Origin: Rhodovulum sp. 12E13 | GTDB taxonomy: Bacteria; Pseudomonadota; Alphaproteobacteria; Rhodobacterales; Rhodobacteraceae | Length of the DNA: 64,000 bases | Reading direction: 5' to 3' | Assembly (NCBI RefSeq): GCF_003340565.1 | Contig: NZ_QPLK01000007.1 | Span: 1 to 64,000 of the forward strand | Shown here: positions 21,541 to 29,655 of the stretch, in pieces | Layout: every line of letters starts with the position of its first letter | Position numbering within the stretch: position 1 is the first letter of the stretch | Notes under the pieces: model-generated | Told to the model about the DNA's origin: nothing | Seen by the model: the letters and a program-made list of their open reading frames with translations, nothing else | The model's database searches: none | Translations under genes and position numbers: made by a program

Positions 21541-22020
21541 ATGGCGATGTCCGACCTGCGTGATCTGTCCCTGCCCAGGCTGCTCGACATGCCCCCCCTG
21601 TGGCTCCTGCTGTTCGTGGGGCTGGCACGGGTGCAGGCGGTACGGTGGCCGGTCTGGCCGGTCGAGCTGCCGCTGGTCGACCTCGCCGCGGGCGTGCTCG
21701 TGGGGGGCGGCGTGCTGCTGATGGGGCTCGCTCTGATCGAGATGCGCCGCGCGCGCACAACGATCGTGCCGCACCTGCAGCCCGAGGCTCTGGTCACGAG
21801 CGGCGTCTTCGCGCGCACGCGCAACCCGATCTATCTCGGCGACCTGTGCATCCTGGCCGGGCTGATCCTGTTCTGGAAGGCGTGGCCGAGCCTCGTGCTC
21901 GTTCCGCTCTTCGCGTGGCTCGTGACCGACCGCTTCATCCGCCCCGAGGAGGCGCGGCTGCACGCGCGCTTCGGCGCGCGCTTCGAGCACTGGGCGCAGC
22001 GGACGCGGCGCTGGCTCTGA
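21541..22020 (+). CDS. Isoprenylcysteine carboxyl methyltransferase-like membrane protein
   Basis: This is a 159-residue polytopic membrane protein of the ICMT/PEMT-like methyltransferase superfamily. Hydrophobic segments lie at about 22-38, 47-72 and 110-130. The family signature is visible as VTSGVFARTRNPIYLGDL, where the RNPxY(L/T) motif binds S-adenosylmethionine, and the C-terminal RFIRPEEARLHARFGARFEHW motif contains the catalytic-site E and R residues. Bacterial members methylate unknown small substrates or lipids. The start ATG has GGAGAGGG nine bases upstream, whereas an ATG six bases later is also possible. It stands alone between sodB and pntA. Confidence 0.85.
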   Translation: MAMSDLRDLSLPRLLDMPPLWLLLFVGLARVQAVRWPVWPVELPLVDLAAGVLVGGGVLLMGLALIEMRRARTTIVPHLQPEALVTSGVFARTRNPIYLGDLCILAGLILFWKAWPSLVLVPLFAWLVTDRFIRPEEARLHARFGARFEHWAQRTRRWL

Positions 22021-22134
22021 CCGGGCCGCTCCGGCCGGGTGTGCGGAAGTATACCGAAACGCCCTGCAACGGCGGGCCTTGTTAGCGGTAACGGGGGCTG
22101 TTGCCTCCTGCGGCAAGGTGCTACAGGCCCCGCG

Positions 22135-22215
22135 ATGGACCGACAGACGATGAACCGACCGCACAGGGCCGCCTTGGCGCGGCCCTTTCCTTGGACAGGG
22201 GGGATTGCCACGTGA
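22135..22215 (+). CDS. Possible 26-codon leader ORF overlapping pntA start
   Basis: An ATG opens a short frame encoding [20 protein letters not shown] and six more residues. Its TGA overlaps the GTG start of pntA (GTGA at 22212-22215). A hairpin (22165-22190) lies within it. The ATG has no strong ribosome site. The exact overlap with pntA suggests translational coupling, but the frame is short enough to be chance. Confidence 0.3.
   Translation: MDRQTMNRPHRAALARPFPWTGGIAT
22165..22190 (+). terminator. Hairpin with TTTCC tail in the pntA leader
   Basis: The 8-bp arms AGGGCCGC and GCGGCCCT enclose CTTGGC and are followed by TTCC. The hairpin ends 21 bases before the pntA start. It looks like an intrinsic terminator but lies upstream of, not after, a gene, so attenuation or a leader structure is possible. 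Confidence 0.45.
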
Positions 22216-23792
22216 AGATCGGGTCTCCGAAAGAGGTGATGGAGGGCGAGCGGCGCGTCGCGATGACGCCCGACAGCGCAAAGCAGCTCCAGAAGCTGGG
22301 CCATGAGTGCTACGTCGAGGCGGGCGCGGGTGTGCCCGCGGGCTTCACCGACGACGCCTATGCCGAGGCGGGCGTGACGGTGGTGACGGGCGAGCAGGCG
22401 CTGTTCGACGCCGTCGACGTGGTCGCCAAGGTGCGCCCGCCGACCGAGGCCGAGGTCGACATGCTCCGCGAGGGGCAGACGCTGATCAGCTTCTTCTACC
22501 CGGCCTCGAACGAGGACCTGATGAAGCGCGCGGCCGACCGTGGCGCGACCGTGCTGGCGATGGACATGGTGCCCCGCATCAGCCGCGCGCAGAAGATGGA
22601 CGCGCTGAGCTCGATGGCCAACATCGCGGGCTATCGCGCCGTGCTGGAGGCGGGCAACGAGTTCGGCCGCTTCTTCACCGGCCAGGTCACGGCGGCAGGC
22701 AAGGTGCCGCCCGCCAAGGTGCTGGTCGTGGGCGCGGGCGTGGCGGGCCTCGCCGCGATCGGGGCGGCGACGTCGCTCGGCGCGATCACCTACGCCTTCG
22801 ACGTGCGCCCCGAGGTGGCCGAGCAGATCGAGTCGATGGGCGCGGAATTCGTCTATCTCGACTTCGAGGAGGAGACGCAGGACGGCGCCGCCACGGGCGG
22901 CTACGCCGCGCCCTCGAGCCCCGAGTTCCGCGAGAAGCAGCTCGAGAAGTTCCGCGAGCTGGCGCCGGATGTCGACATCGTCATCACGACCGCGCTGATC
23001 CCCAACCGGCCGGCGCCGGTGCTGTGGACGAAGGACATGGTCGAGGCGATGAAACCCGGCTCGGTCATCGTCGATCTCGCCGCCGAGCGGGGCGGCAACT
23101 GCGAACTGACGGTGAAGGACGACCGCGTCGTCACCGACAACGACGTGACGATCCTGGGCTACACCGACCTCAACAGCCGGATGGCCACGCAATCCTCCAC
23201 CCTCTACGCGACGAACGTCCGCCACCTGATGACGGACCTGACGCCGGAAAAGGACGGTGTGATCGTCCACGACATGGAGGACGACGTCATCCGCGGCGCG
23301 ACCATCGCGCACGAGAACGAGGTGACGTTCCCGCCGCCGCCGCCCAAGGTGCAGGCCATCGCGGCCCAGCCGAAGAAGGACAAGCCGAAGGAGCTGACCC
23401 CGGAGGAAAAGCGCGCGCAGGAGGTCGCGGCCTTCCGCAAGCAGACGATCAACCAGGTCGCGCTGCTCGGGGTGGGTGCGGCCGCGGTGCTGGCCGTCGG
23501 CGCGGTGCCGGGGATGCCGGCGAGCTTCATGCAGCACTTCATCGTCTTCGTGCTGTCCGTCTTCGTGGGCTTCCAGGTGATCTGGAACGTGGCGCACTCG
23601 CTGCACACGCCCCTGATGGCCGTCACCAACGCGATCTCGTCGATCATCATCCTGGGCGCGCTGATGCAGATCGGCTCGAGTTCGATCATCGTGACGATCC
23701 TCGCCGCGGCCGCGGTGTTCATGGCCGGCATCAACATCTTCGGCGGCTTCCTCGTGACGCGGCGCATGCTCGCCATGTTCCAGAAGTCGTGA
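22212..23792 (+). CDS. pntA: NAD(P) transhydrogenase, alpha subunit
   Basis: PntA with PntB forms the proton-translocating transhydrogenase that drives NADPH formation from NADH. The 526-residue product has an N-terminal NAD(H)-binding domain I ([20 protein letters not shown] at the start, [22 protein letters not shown] at about 175-196, [10 protein letters not shown]). A charged linker ([21 protein letters not shown]) follows, then about four membrane helices between residues 420 and 515. It is the single-chain alpha form, not the split PntAA/PntAB form. The GTG start after AGGGGGATTGCCAC was chosen because the protein otherwise begins with unrelated residues. pntB follows 17 bases later. 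Confidence 0.95.
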   Translation: MKIGSPKEVMEGERRVAMTPDSAKQLQKLGHECYVEAGAGVPAGFTDDAYAEAGVTVVTGEQALFDAVDVVAKVRPPTEAEVDMLREGQTLISFFYPASNEDLMKRAADRGATVLAMDMVPRISRAQKMDALSSMANIAGYRAVLEAGNEFGRFFTGQVTAAGKVPPAKVLVVGAGVAGLAAIGAATSLGAITYAFDVRPEVAEQIESMGAEFVYLDFEEETQDGAATGGYAAPSSPEFREKQLEKFRELAPDVDIVITTALIPNRPAPVLWTKDMVEAMKPGSVIVDLAAERGGNCELTVKDDRVVTDNDVTILGYTDLNSRMATQSSTLYATNVRHLMTDLTPEKDGVIVHDMEDDVIRGATIAHENEVTFPPPPPKVQAIAAQPKKDKPKELTPEEKRAQEVAAFRKQTINQVALLGVGAAAVLAVGAVPGMPASFMQHFIVFVLSVFVGFQVIWNVAHSLHTPLMAVTNAISSIIILGALMQIGSSSIIVTILAAAAVFMAGINIFGGFLVTRRMLAMFQKS

Positions 23793-23809
23793 GGCGGGAG
23801 TAGGGACAC

Positions 23810-25243
23810 ATGGAAAACGCATTCACCATCGCGGCCTACGTGGTCGCCGCCGTCCTCTTCATCCTCTCGCTGGGCGGTCTTTCGGGGCAGGAAAGCGCCA
23901 AGCGCGCGGTCTGGTACGGCATCGTCGGCATGGCGCTGGCCGTGGTGGCCACGCTCATCGGCCCCGGCGCCGGCCTGTGGTGGCTTTCGCTCGTGCTGAT
24001 CGTGGCCGGAGCGGCCATCGGCGTGCAGCTCGCGCAGCGGGTGCAGATGACGCAGATGCCCGAACTCGTCGCGGCGATGCACTCGCTGGTCGGCCTCGCC
24101 GCGGTCTTCGTGGGCTTCAACGCCGATTTCGAGATCAACCGCGTGGCGGGGATGGACGAGGCGGCGATCGCCGCGCTCTCGGGCTTCGCCGAGCTCGTGG
24201 CCAAGAAGACGCCGGTCGAGATCACCATCCTTCAGGTCGAGCTGAGCCTCGGCATCTGGATCGGCGCGGTCACCTTCACCGGCTCGGTCATCGCCTACGG
24301 CAAGCTCGCGGGGCGGGTGAACACCGCGGCCGCCAAGCTGCCGGGCGGGCACCTTCTGAACGCGGCAGCGGCGCTCGGCTCGATCGCCATGCTCGCGCTC
24401 TACCTGGGCGGCGCCGGCTCGTGGACCCTGTTCCTGATGGCGCTGCTGGCGTTCTTCATCGGCTACCACCTTATCATGGGGATCGGCGGCGCCGACATGC
24501 CCGTGGTGGTGTCGATGCTCAACAGCTATTCGGGCTGGGCGGCGGCGGCGATCGGCTTCTCGCTGTCGAACGACCTGCTGATCGTGGTGGGCGCGCTCGT
24601 CGGCTCCTCGGGTGCCATCCTGTCCTACATCATGTGCAAGGCGATGAACCGCTCGTTCATCAGCGTCATCCTCGGCGGCTTCGGCGGCCCGCAGGGCGCG
24701 CAGGCGGCGGTCGAGGGCGAGATGGTGGCGACCAGCGCCGACGAGGTCGCCCAGTCGCTCGAAGAAGCCGACTCGGTCATCATCGTGCCGGGCTACGGCA
24801 TGGCGGTGGCGCAGGCTCAGAACAACGTGGCCGAGCTCACCCGCCGCCTGCGCGACAAGGGCAAGGAGGTGCGGTTCGCCATCCACCCCGTTGCGGGCCG
24901 GCTTCCGGGGCACATGAACGTGCTGCTGGCCGAGGCGAAGGTGCCCTACGACATCGTGCTCGAGATGGACGAGATCAACGACGACTTCCCCGAGACGGAC
25001 GTGGTGATCGTCATCGGCTCGAACGACATCGTGAACCCCGCCGCGCAGGACGACCCCAACTCGCCCATCGCCGGCATGCCGGTGCTGGAGGTCTGGAAGG
25101 CCAAGACCGTGTTCGTCTCGAAACGCGGGCAGGGGACGGGCTATTCGGGTATCGAGAACCCGCTGTTCTTCAAGGATAACACGCGGATGTTCTACGGCGA
25201 CGCGAAGAAGAGCCTCGACGATCTGCTCACGCGCGTCTCCTGA
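23810..25243 (+). CDS. pntB: NAD(P) transhydrogenase, beta subunit
   Basis: PntB supplies most of the proton channel and the NADPH-binding domain III. The 477-residue protein has about eight membrane segments up to residue 265, including the conserved [18 protein letters not shown] stretch and [13 protein letters not shown]. The soluble domain III contains [15 protein letters not shown] (nucleotide-binding loop), [22 protein letters not shown], and [12 protein letters not shown] with [19 protein letters not shown] near the end. A strong intrinsic terminator follows the stop codon, ending the pntAB operon. Confidence 0.96.
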   Translation: MENAFTIAAYVVAAVLFILSLGGLSGQESAKRAVWYGIVGMALAVVATLIGPGAGLWWLSLVLIVAGAAIGVQLAQRVQMTQMPELVAAMHSLVGLAAVFVGFNADFEINRVAGMDEAAIAALSGFAELVAKKTPVEITILQVELSLGIWIGAVTFTGSVIAYGKLAGRVNTAAAKLPGGHLLNAAAALGSIAMLALYLGGAGSWTLFLMALLAFFIGYHLIMGIGGADMPVVVSMLNSYSGWAAAAIGFSLSNDLLIVVGALVGSSGAILSYIMCKAMNRSFISVILGGFGGPQGAQAAVEGEMVATSADEVAQSLEEADSVIIVPGYGMAVAQAQNNVAELTRRLRDKGKEVRFAIHPVAGRLPGHMNVLLAEAKVPYDIVLEMDEINDDFPETDVVIVIGSNDIVNPAAQDDPNSPIAGMPVLEVWKAKTVFVSKRGQGTGYSGIENPLFFKDNTRMFYGDAKKSLDDLLTRVS

Positions 25244-25262
25244 GCGCTGCGATCCTGACAAG

Positions 25263-25293
25263 AGGGCGCCGTCCGGCCGGGCGGCGCCCTTTC
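25263..25293 (+). terminator. Intrinsic terminator of pntAB
   Basis: Nine-base-pair arms AGGGCGCCG and CGGCGCCCT flank a loop containing CCGGCCGG, followed by TTTCCC. It lies 20 bases after the pntB stop, where a terminator is expected. Confidence 0.8.
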
Positions 25294-26010
25294 CCGTTCC
25301 GGCCGCGTCGCGCGTGGGGCCCGGTCACGCCCGTGACCGTCGGAGCCGGGGAGCGCCAAGGACCGGCACGGGGAAGAGCTGCCGCGCCGTGTCGGGCCGG
25401 ATGAGGCGCTGCACGGCGCTCCGCCGCGAGATGCCTGCCCCGGACGCTCTCGCGGCGGCGCGGCGCTCTCGACCACCGGGGCGGGGCGGCGGCTCGGCCT
25501 GCCCGGGATCGGTCGCGTTGACCGCACGGCCCGGGCCGTGCGCCTTTTGCGGTCGCACCGAGGCGCGCCATGTCCGGGGGAGCGCCCTCCCGGGGGATCG
25601 ACCCCCGGTCGGCCGCCCACTCCCGTGTCTCGCGGTGCCCGCGTCGGGCCTATCGGGCCGTACGTTCGGGCGGGTGCCCGGGCGGGTGCCCTGGCTTGTG
25701 CCGGCGCATCCCGGCGATACCCGGGGAGCGAGGGCCGCGAGAACGGAAAACTGCCGGGTCGGTTAGCGAAGCGTCAAGCGCCGGCGGTGCGCATGCGAAT
25801 GCCTTTCAGGTCAACCCCTTGGCGCGGCGCCGACGCTGCCGTGATCGCCGGGGCATGGGGCTGTACGCGGCGCATCGGCCTGCGTTCGCCCGGTTCGCCG
25901 GTGATCCGCCGGCGCCCGTTTACCGCCCGTTCAAGGCTGCGGCCCTATGCCCTCACCGATCCGGGCGCGCCTCTGGCGCCCCCGACAGGCCGAAAGGAGT
26001 GAAGCGGGCA
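25294..26010. other. Long non-coding leader region of the PYP operon
   Basis: I see no convincing gene in these 717 bases. Open frames on both strands are Arg/Pro/Gly-rich shadows without ribosome sites. A 12-bp direct repeat GGGCGGGTGCCC stands at 25668 and 25680. The stretch 25740-25830 is less GC-rich than its surroundings (GAACGGAAAACTG; GCATGCGAATGCC) and is the likeliest place for the operon promoter. No operator was recognised. Confidence 0.4.
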
Positions 26011-26448
26011 ATGGAGATCATCGGAAAACTGACCGAGGACAACGGTCGCATCGAGTTCCGGTGCGAGCGGTCGGGCCTCGTGGTCCGGGGCGACTACCCC
26101 GAATGGGTGCTCGCCGCCGCGGCCGAGATGCTGGCCGCGGTCGCCGAGAAGGAAATCGAGGGCAGGATCGAGGAGCTGTCGGCCCTCGTCGAGTTCGGCG
26201 AGGCCACCGAGACTGCCGTCGACGGCGCCAAGTGGGAGCACAAGAGCCGCTTCGAGATCGTGCCGCAATGCACCGTCACAATGGGCTCGACCGAGTATCG
26301 CTGGGTCGCCCCCGATGCCGAGGCCGTCCGCATCGGCGAGTTCGACGGCCACCCCGTGAAGCGGGTCCACAACATGGCGCTGACCCGCAACGACAGCTTC
26401 CTCGCCAACGAGCCGGGAGTCGGCCCGGGCTCGGGCAAGCCGTCCTGA
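26011..26448 (+). CDS. PYP-operon protein of unknown function, 145 residues
   Basis: I do not recognise this family. The product is a small, acidic, apparently soluble protein without signal peptide or membrane segment. It starts MEIIGKLTEDNGRIEFRCER, has an alanine-rich helix (WVLAAAAEMLAAVAEKEIEGR, about residues 34-55) and a beta-rich second half (KSRFEIVPQCTVTMGSTEYR, GEFDGHPVKRVHNMALTRND). The ATG at 26011 has AGGAG 11 bases upstream, and longer in-frame starts have no support. The stop is 47 bases before the photoactive yellow protein gene on the same strand, so it is probably the first gene of that operon. A role as partner, modulator or chromophore-loading factor is inference from position only. 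Confidence 0.7.
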   Translation: MEIIGKLTEDNGRIEFRCERSGLVVRGDYPEWVLAAAAEMLAAVAEKEIEGRIEELSALVEFGEATETAVDGAKWEHKSRFEIVPQCTVTMGSTEYRWVAPDAEAVRIGEFDGHPVKRVHNMALTRNDSFLANEPGVGPGSGKPS

Positions 26449-26495
26449 CAGGCGCCCCTCTCGCCACAGACCCGATCAGCAAAGGATCACGACCC

Positions 26496-26870
26496 ATGGA
26501 AATCATCCCCTTCGGCAGCCAGGATGTCGACAACATCCTCGCGCGCGAGCCCCAGCGCGTGGAAAAGCTCGCCTTCGGCGCCGTCCTGCTCGACCGCAAC
26601 GGCAAGGTCGTCAAGTACAACCAGGCCGAGGGCCTGATCGCCGGGCGCGACCCCTCCGAGGTCGTGGGCAAGGACTTCTTCAACGAGATCGCGCCCTGCG
26701 CCAAGGGCAAGCGCTTTCACGGCGAGTTCCTCAAGTTCCACCAGACCGGGCAGGTCAACGTCATGTTCGACTACAAGTTCGACTACAAGGGCGCCAACGT
26801 GGGCGTGAAGATCCACCTCAAGTCGCAGCCCGACGGCCAGCATTGCTGGATGTTCGTCAAGCGCGCCTGA
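26496..26870 (+). CDS. pyp: Photoactive yellow protein (blue-light receptor)
   Basis: PYP is a small cytosolic PAS-domain photoreceptor carrying 4-hydroxycinnamoyl (p-coumaroyl) thioester-linked to a cysteine. The 124-residue length is nearly identical to the Halorhodospira prototype (125). The chromophore Cys is in IAPCAKG (Cys68), and the pocket residues Tyr41 and Glu45 (KYNQAEG) and Arg51 (GRDP) are all present. The C-terminal half (VNVMFDYKFDYKGANVGVKI, ending FVKRA) is of the Rhodobacter type. Relative to the prototype, Thr50 is Ala49 and Met100 is Gly99, positions that affect colour and recovery rate. AAAGGA precedes the ATG. The dedicated ligase gene downstream supports a functional photoreceptor. 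Its output partner is unknown. Confidence 0.97.
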   Translation: MEIIPFGSQDVDNILAREPQRVEKLAFGAVLLDRNGKVVKYNQAEGLIAGRDPSEVVGKDFFNEIAPCAKGKRFHGEFLKFHQTGQVNVMFDYKFDYKGANVGVKIHLKSQPDGQHCWMFVKRA

Positions 26871-26938
26871 CCCCTTGTCGGGCGCCTGGCCGAGGGGGTT
26901 GCCCCGCGGCGCGGCGCCCCCCGATCCGGAGCATTCCC

Positions 26939-27439
26939 ATGACCTACATGACCGACGCCCCCACGGCCGAGCACCCCGTGCCGATGTCGGGCCAGGGCCA
27001 CGGCTACGACGCGCCCGCCGGACTCTCGTCGGGCCAGTACCGCCTGCGCCGCTTCGGCGGCCGGCCGATCGTGTTCCAGGGCACCGAGCTCGCCATGGCG
27101 ATGAGTTTCACGCCGGGGCTGCCCTACTGGTTCGAGATCAACCTGTTTCGCGCCAACGACGGCTCTTGCCCGGTCTGCGTCAAGAAGTTCTTCTCGTCCA
27201 GCGAGGAAAAGGACTTCGCCCGCGCCTGGGTCGCGCCCTCGATCGAAGCCGCGCTCGATTCGATCGAGACCTTCGATCCCGCCGAGGACGTGCCCGTGCG
27301 CGTGAGCCTTTCGGCCGGCTCGATGACGCCAGCCGAGATGGAGGCCGCCGCGATGGACCTGCAGGCGCAGGTGACCAACGTCCGGACCCATTACGCCAGC
27401 CTCGTCGGCGAGTTCCTGCACCAGCTCGACGCCGCCTGA
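26939..27439 (+). CDS. PYP-operon protein of unknown function, 166 residues, with CPVC motif
   Basis: I do not recognise this family. The product is soluble, without signal peptide. The first 30 residues look flexible (TDAPTAEHPVPMSGQGHGYD). A compact central part follows: YRLRRFGGRPIVFQGTELAM, LPYWFEINLFRANDGSCPVC with a CxxC pair at residues 77-80, and KKFFSSSEEKDFARAWV. The C-terminal third is helical (TPAEMEAAAMDLQAQVTNVR). The CxxC might bind a metal or be redox active. GGAG stands seven bases before the ATG. It starts 68 bases after pyp, and its stop overlaps the start of the coumarate ligase gene (TGATG), so co-expression with the chromophore pathway is very likely. The function is unknown. 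Confidence 0.75.
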   Translation: MTYMTDAPTAEHPVPMSGQGHGYDAPAGLSSGQYRLRRFGGRPIVFQGTELAMAMSFTPGLPYWFEINLFRANDGSCPVCVKKFFSSSEEKDFARAWVAPSIEAALDSIETFDPAEDVPVRVSLSAGSMTPAEMEAAAMDLQAQVTNVRTHYASLVGEFLHQLDAA

Positions 27440-28923
27440 TGCGGGCTGCTTCCGTGACCGGCCCGGCACGCGCTTCGGCTGCGGAGTCGCCCTCCGCCCC
27501 TACGGCCCTCGGCGGGGTGGAGGCGCCCCGGCAGGCCTCTCTCGAGCCGGACATGTCCGGGCATCGGGGGGCGACCGGCGGCGACGCCCCGCCGGCGCTC
27601 CCGCTCGATGGCGTGTCGCTTGCCCGGATCTGTCGCGGCGCCCTCCGCGAGCGTCTGTCGCGAGGCCGCGGAGTGCCGGCGCCGCCGGTTCCCGACGACC
27701 TGCCGCTCGTCGACCGGCCCGGTGCCGCCGGACACGACGATGCCGCGCGCGACGGCGGGTCGGCATCTGGCGCCCCGCCCGGGCAAGCCTGCCTCGGCCT
27801 GGACAGTCTCGAGCTCTTGGAGGCGGTCGCCGATCTTGACCGGCGCTTCGCCCTGTCGCGCACGGGGATCGAGGATCACCTGCTGCTCTGCCCGACCCTT
27901 GCCGAGTGGGGGGCGCTCATCGCCGAGCACCTGCGGCGCTGCGGCCCGGATCTGCCGGTCACCTTCATGACGTCCGGCTCGCAGGGCGCCCCCCGGGCGG
28001 TCGCCCATCCCGCCTCGACACTGCTCGCCGAGGCCGACGCTCTTATCGAGGTGCTCGCCCCCGGCGGGACGGGCGGGCGCGTTCCAGACGCGCCCGCGGC
28101 CAGCATCGGGCCATCCACGCCCGGTCGCTCGTCGGAAGGGGCCGCCGCGTCGGAGGCGCCCGGCCGCGTCCTCGTGCTTGTCCCCTGTCACCACATCTTC
28201 GGCTTTCTCTTCGGCGCGCTGGTTCCGGCCCGTGCGGGCTGGCCCGTGATCGACCTTGCCGGCCGCGCCCCGGGGACGCTCGCCCGCACCGTCCGGCCGG
28301 GCGACCTGATCGTGGCGACCCCCTACCTGCTCTCCCTCGCTCTCCGCGCGGGGGCGCCCATTCCGGCCGGGTGCTCTGCCGTGGTCTCGGGCGCGGCGGC
28401 GGCGGCCGATGTCTGGGCCGATAGCGCCCGCGCGGGGCTCGGCCTGACCGAGATTTACGGCGCGACCGAGACAGGCGGCATCGGCTGGCGCAGGGCGCCG
28501 GATCATCCGTTCGACCTGCTGCCGCATCTGTCACGCGCCGGGAACGGCGTCGCCGGCCCTTGCGGCACGCCGCTGTCGCTGCAGGACAGTCTGGCATGGC
28601 GCGGCCCCCGCAGCTTTGACTTGCTCGGCCGGGTCGATCGTGTCGTGCAGGTAGCCGGTGTCAATGTCTCGCCGGACGCGGTCGCCCGCCACCTCGCCGC
28701 ACGGGAGGAGGTCTGCGAGGCCGCGGTGCGCCTCGACCCTGTGTCGGGCCGCCTCAAGGCGTTCATCGTGCCGACCGATCCCGCATTGTGCGCCACGCCG
28801 GGCGCGATCGAGCCGCAACTGCGTGCCGCCTGTGCTGACCTGCCCGCCCCGGCGCGACCGCAGCGCTTCGACCTCGGCACGGCCCTGCCGACCGGCCCGT
28901 CGGGCAAGCCGACCGACTGGTGA
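27439..28923 (+). CDS. pcl: 4-coumarate:CoA ligase of the PYP-activation family
   Basis: The enzyme should activate p-coumarate to the CoA thioester used to load the PYP cysteine. The 494-residue product has adenylate-forming motifs: a P-loop FMTSGSQGAPR at 177-186 (the usual Thr-Gly-x-Pro-Lys is Gln-Gly-Ala-Pro-Arg), His-His at 251-252, YGATETGG at 340-347, GRVDRVVQVAGVNV at 397-410 and a terminal SGK with Lys490. An N-terminal part with LGLDSLELLEAV (119-130) resembles a carrier-protein serine motif, as in known PYP ligases. Residues 1-55 and 208-242 are low-complexity additions that make it longer than the roughly 390 residues I recall for the family. The ATG overlaps the preceding stop. 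Confidence 0.85.
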   Translation: MRAASVTGPARASAAESPSAPTALGGVEAPRQASLEPDMSGHRGATGGDAPPALPLDGVSLARICRGALRERLSRGRGVPAPPVPDDLPLVDRPGAAGHDDAARDGGSASGAPPGQACLGLDSLELLEAVADLDRRFALSRTGIEDHLLLCPTLAEWGALIAEHLRRCGPDLPVTFMTSGSQGAPRAVAHPASTLLAEADALIEVLAPGGTGGRVPDAPAASIGPSTPGRSSEGAAASEAPGRVLVLVPCHHIFGFLFGALVPARAGWPVIDLAGRAPGTLARTVRPGDLIVATPYLLSLALRAGAPIPAGCSAVVSGAAAAADVWADSARAGLGLTEIYGATETGGIGWRRAPDHPFDLLPHLSRAGNGVAGPCGTPLSLQDSLAWRGPRSFDLLGRVDRVVQVAGVNVSPDAVARHLAAREEVCEAAVRLDPVSGRLKAFIVPTDPALCATPGAIEPQLRAACADLPAPARPQRFDLGTALPTGPSGKPTDW

Positions 28924-29132
28924 CGGCCGGCAGACACCGATGCCGCCGGCCCGGCCGTCTCGATGGGGCCGTGCCGCAGCGCCCGGACGACGGGCGCGTG
29001 ACCGCAGACCGTTCGCCCCGGTGGCATCTGCAAAAGTCTCTCGCCCGTGCGACCTTCTTCTTGACGCCCCCTGGCGCGGGCCCTAGAACGCCGCTCACGC
29101 CGTGCGGAGGATGTTCTGTCGGCGCACAGAGG

Positions 29133-29209
29133 GCGGTTGTAGCTCAGTTGGTTAGAGTACCGGCCTGTCACGCCGGGGGTCGCGGGTTCGAGCCCCGTCA
29201 ACCGCGCCA
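29133..29209 (+). tRNA. tRNA-Asp (GTC), copy 1
   Basis: A 77-base tRNA with a 7-bp acceptor stem (GCGGTTG/CAACCGC), D-arm TAGCTCAGTTGGTTAGA, anticodon loop CTGTCAC with anticodon GTC, T-arm GGTTCGAGCCC and an encoded CCA end. It is identical to the second copy 99 bases downstream. Confidence 0.97.
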
Positions 29210-29308
29210 CCTCTGTCCTTAAGCGCCGGGCCGACGGGCGGAGCCGTTCCGCCTGTGGGCGGCCCGATGCACTTCCGGGTCCGCCTTCGGTCGGCTCCGG
29301 GCGAGCGC

Positions 29309-29385
29309 GCGGTTGTAGCTCAGTTGGTTAGAGTACCGGCCTGTCACGCCGGGGGTCGCGGGTTCGAGCCCCGTCAACCGCGCCA
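29309..29385 (+). tRNA. tRNA-Asp (GTC), copy 2
   Basis: Identical over all 77 bases to the gene at 29133-29209, including the encoded CCA. The short spacer between them and the common strand suggest one transcript. The flanking sequences differ, so only the tRNA itself is conserved. Confidence 0.97.
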
Positions 29386-29655
29386 TCGCCCGCCGGCAGC
29401 GCAAGCCGCCACGCCACCCCCCCATGCGGCCGGGCACGAGGCCGAGTCGCCGGGGCCCGGCACCCTCTCGCGCTCGGGCACCCCGGCCCTGCTGATCGGC
29501 GCCACCGGCCAGGACGTGCTCGATGCCGTTCCCTGCTCCGGCATCGGCGCGACGCCCGAGCGCTCCGAGAGCCCGACGCGTTCAGCGGCGCCCTTTCGCG
29601 GGGCGGCGACGCGGTCTAGGGAGCGCACCATGCCCCACGCCCCGTGCAGCCTCGG

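Noticed and set aside
22021-22134. A riboswitch before pntA
   Set aside because: Small inverted repeats exist (TTGCC/GGCAA) but no known aptamer consensus could be recognised.
25570-26010. In-frame N-terminal extension of the first PYP-operon gene to 25570
   Set aside because: The extension is Arg/Gly/Pro-rich without a ribosome site at its start, whereas ATG 26011 has AGGAG upstream.
29219-29437. Minus-strand frames containing MARLTGLEPATPGVTGRYSN
   Set aside because: This peptide is the well-known false translation of the antisense of tRNA genes and appears at both tRNA-Asp copies.
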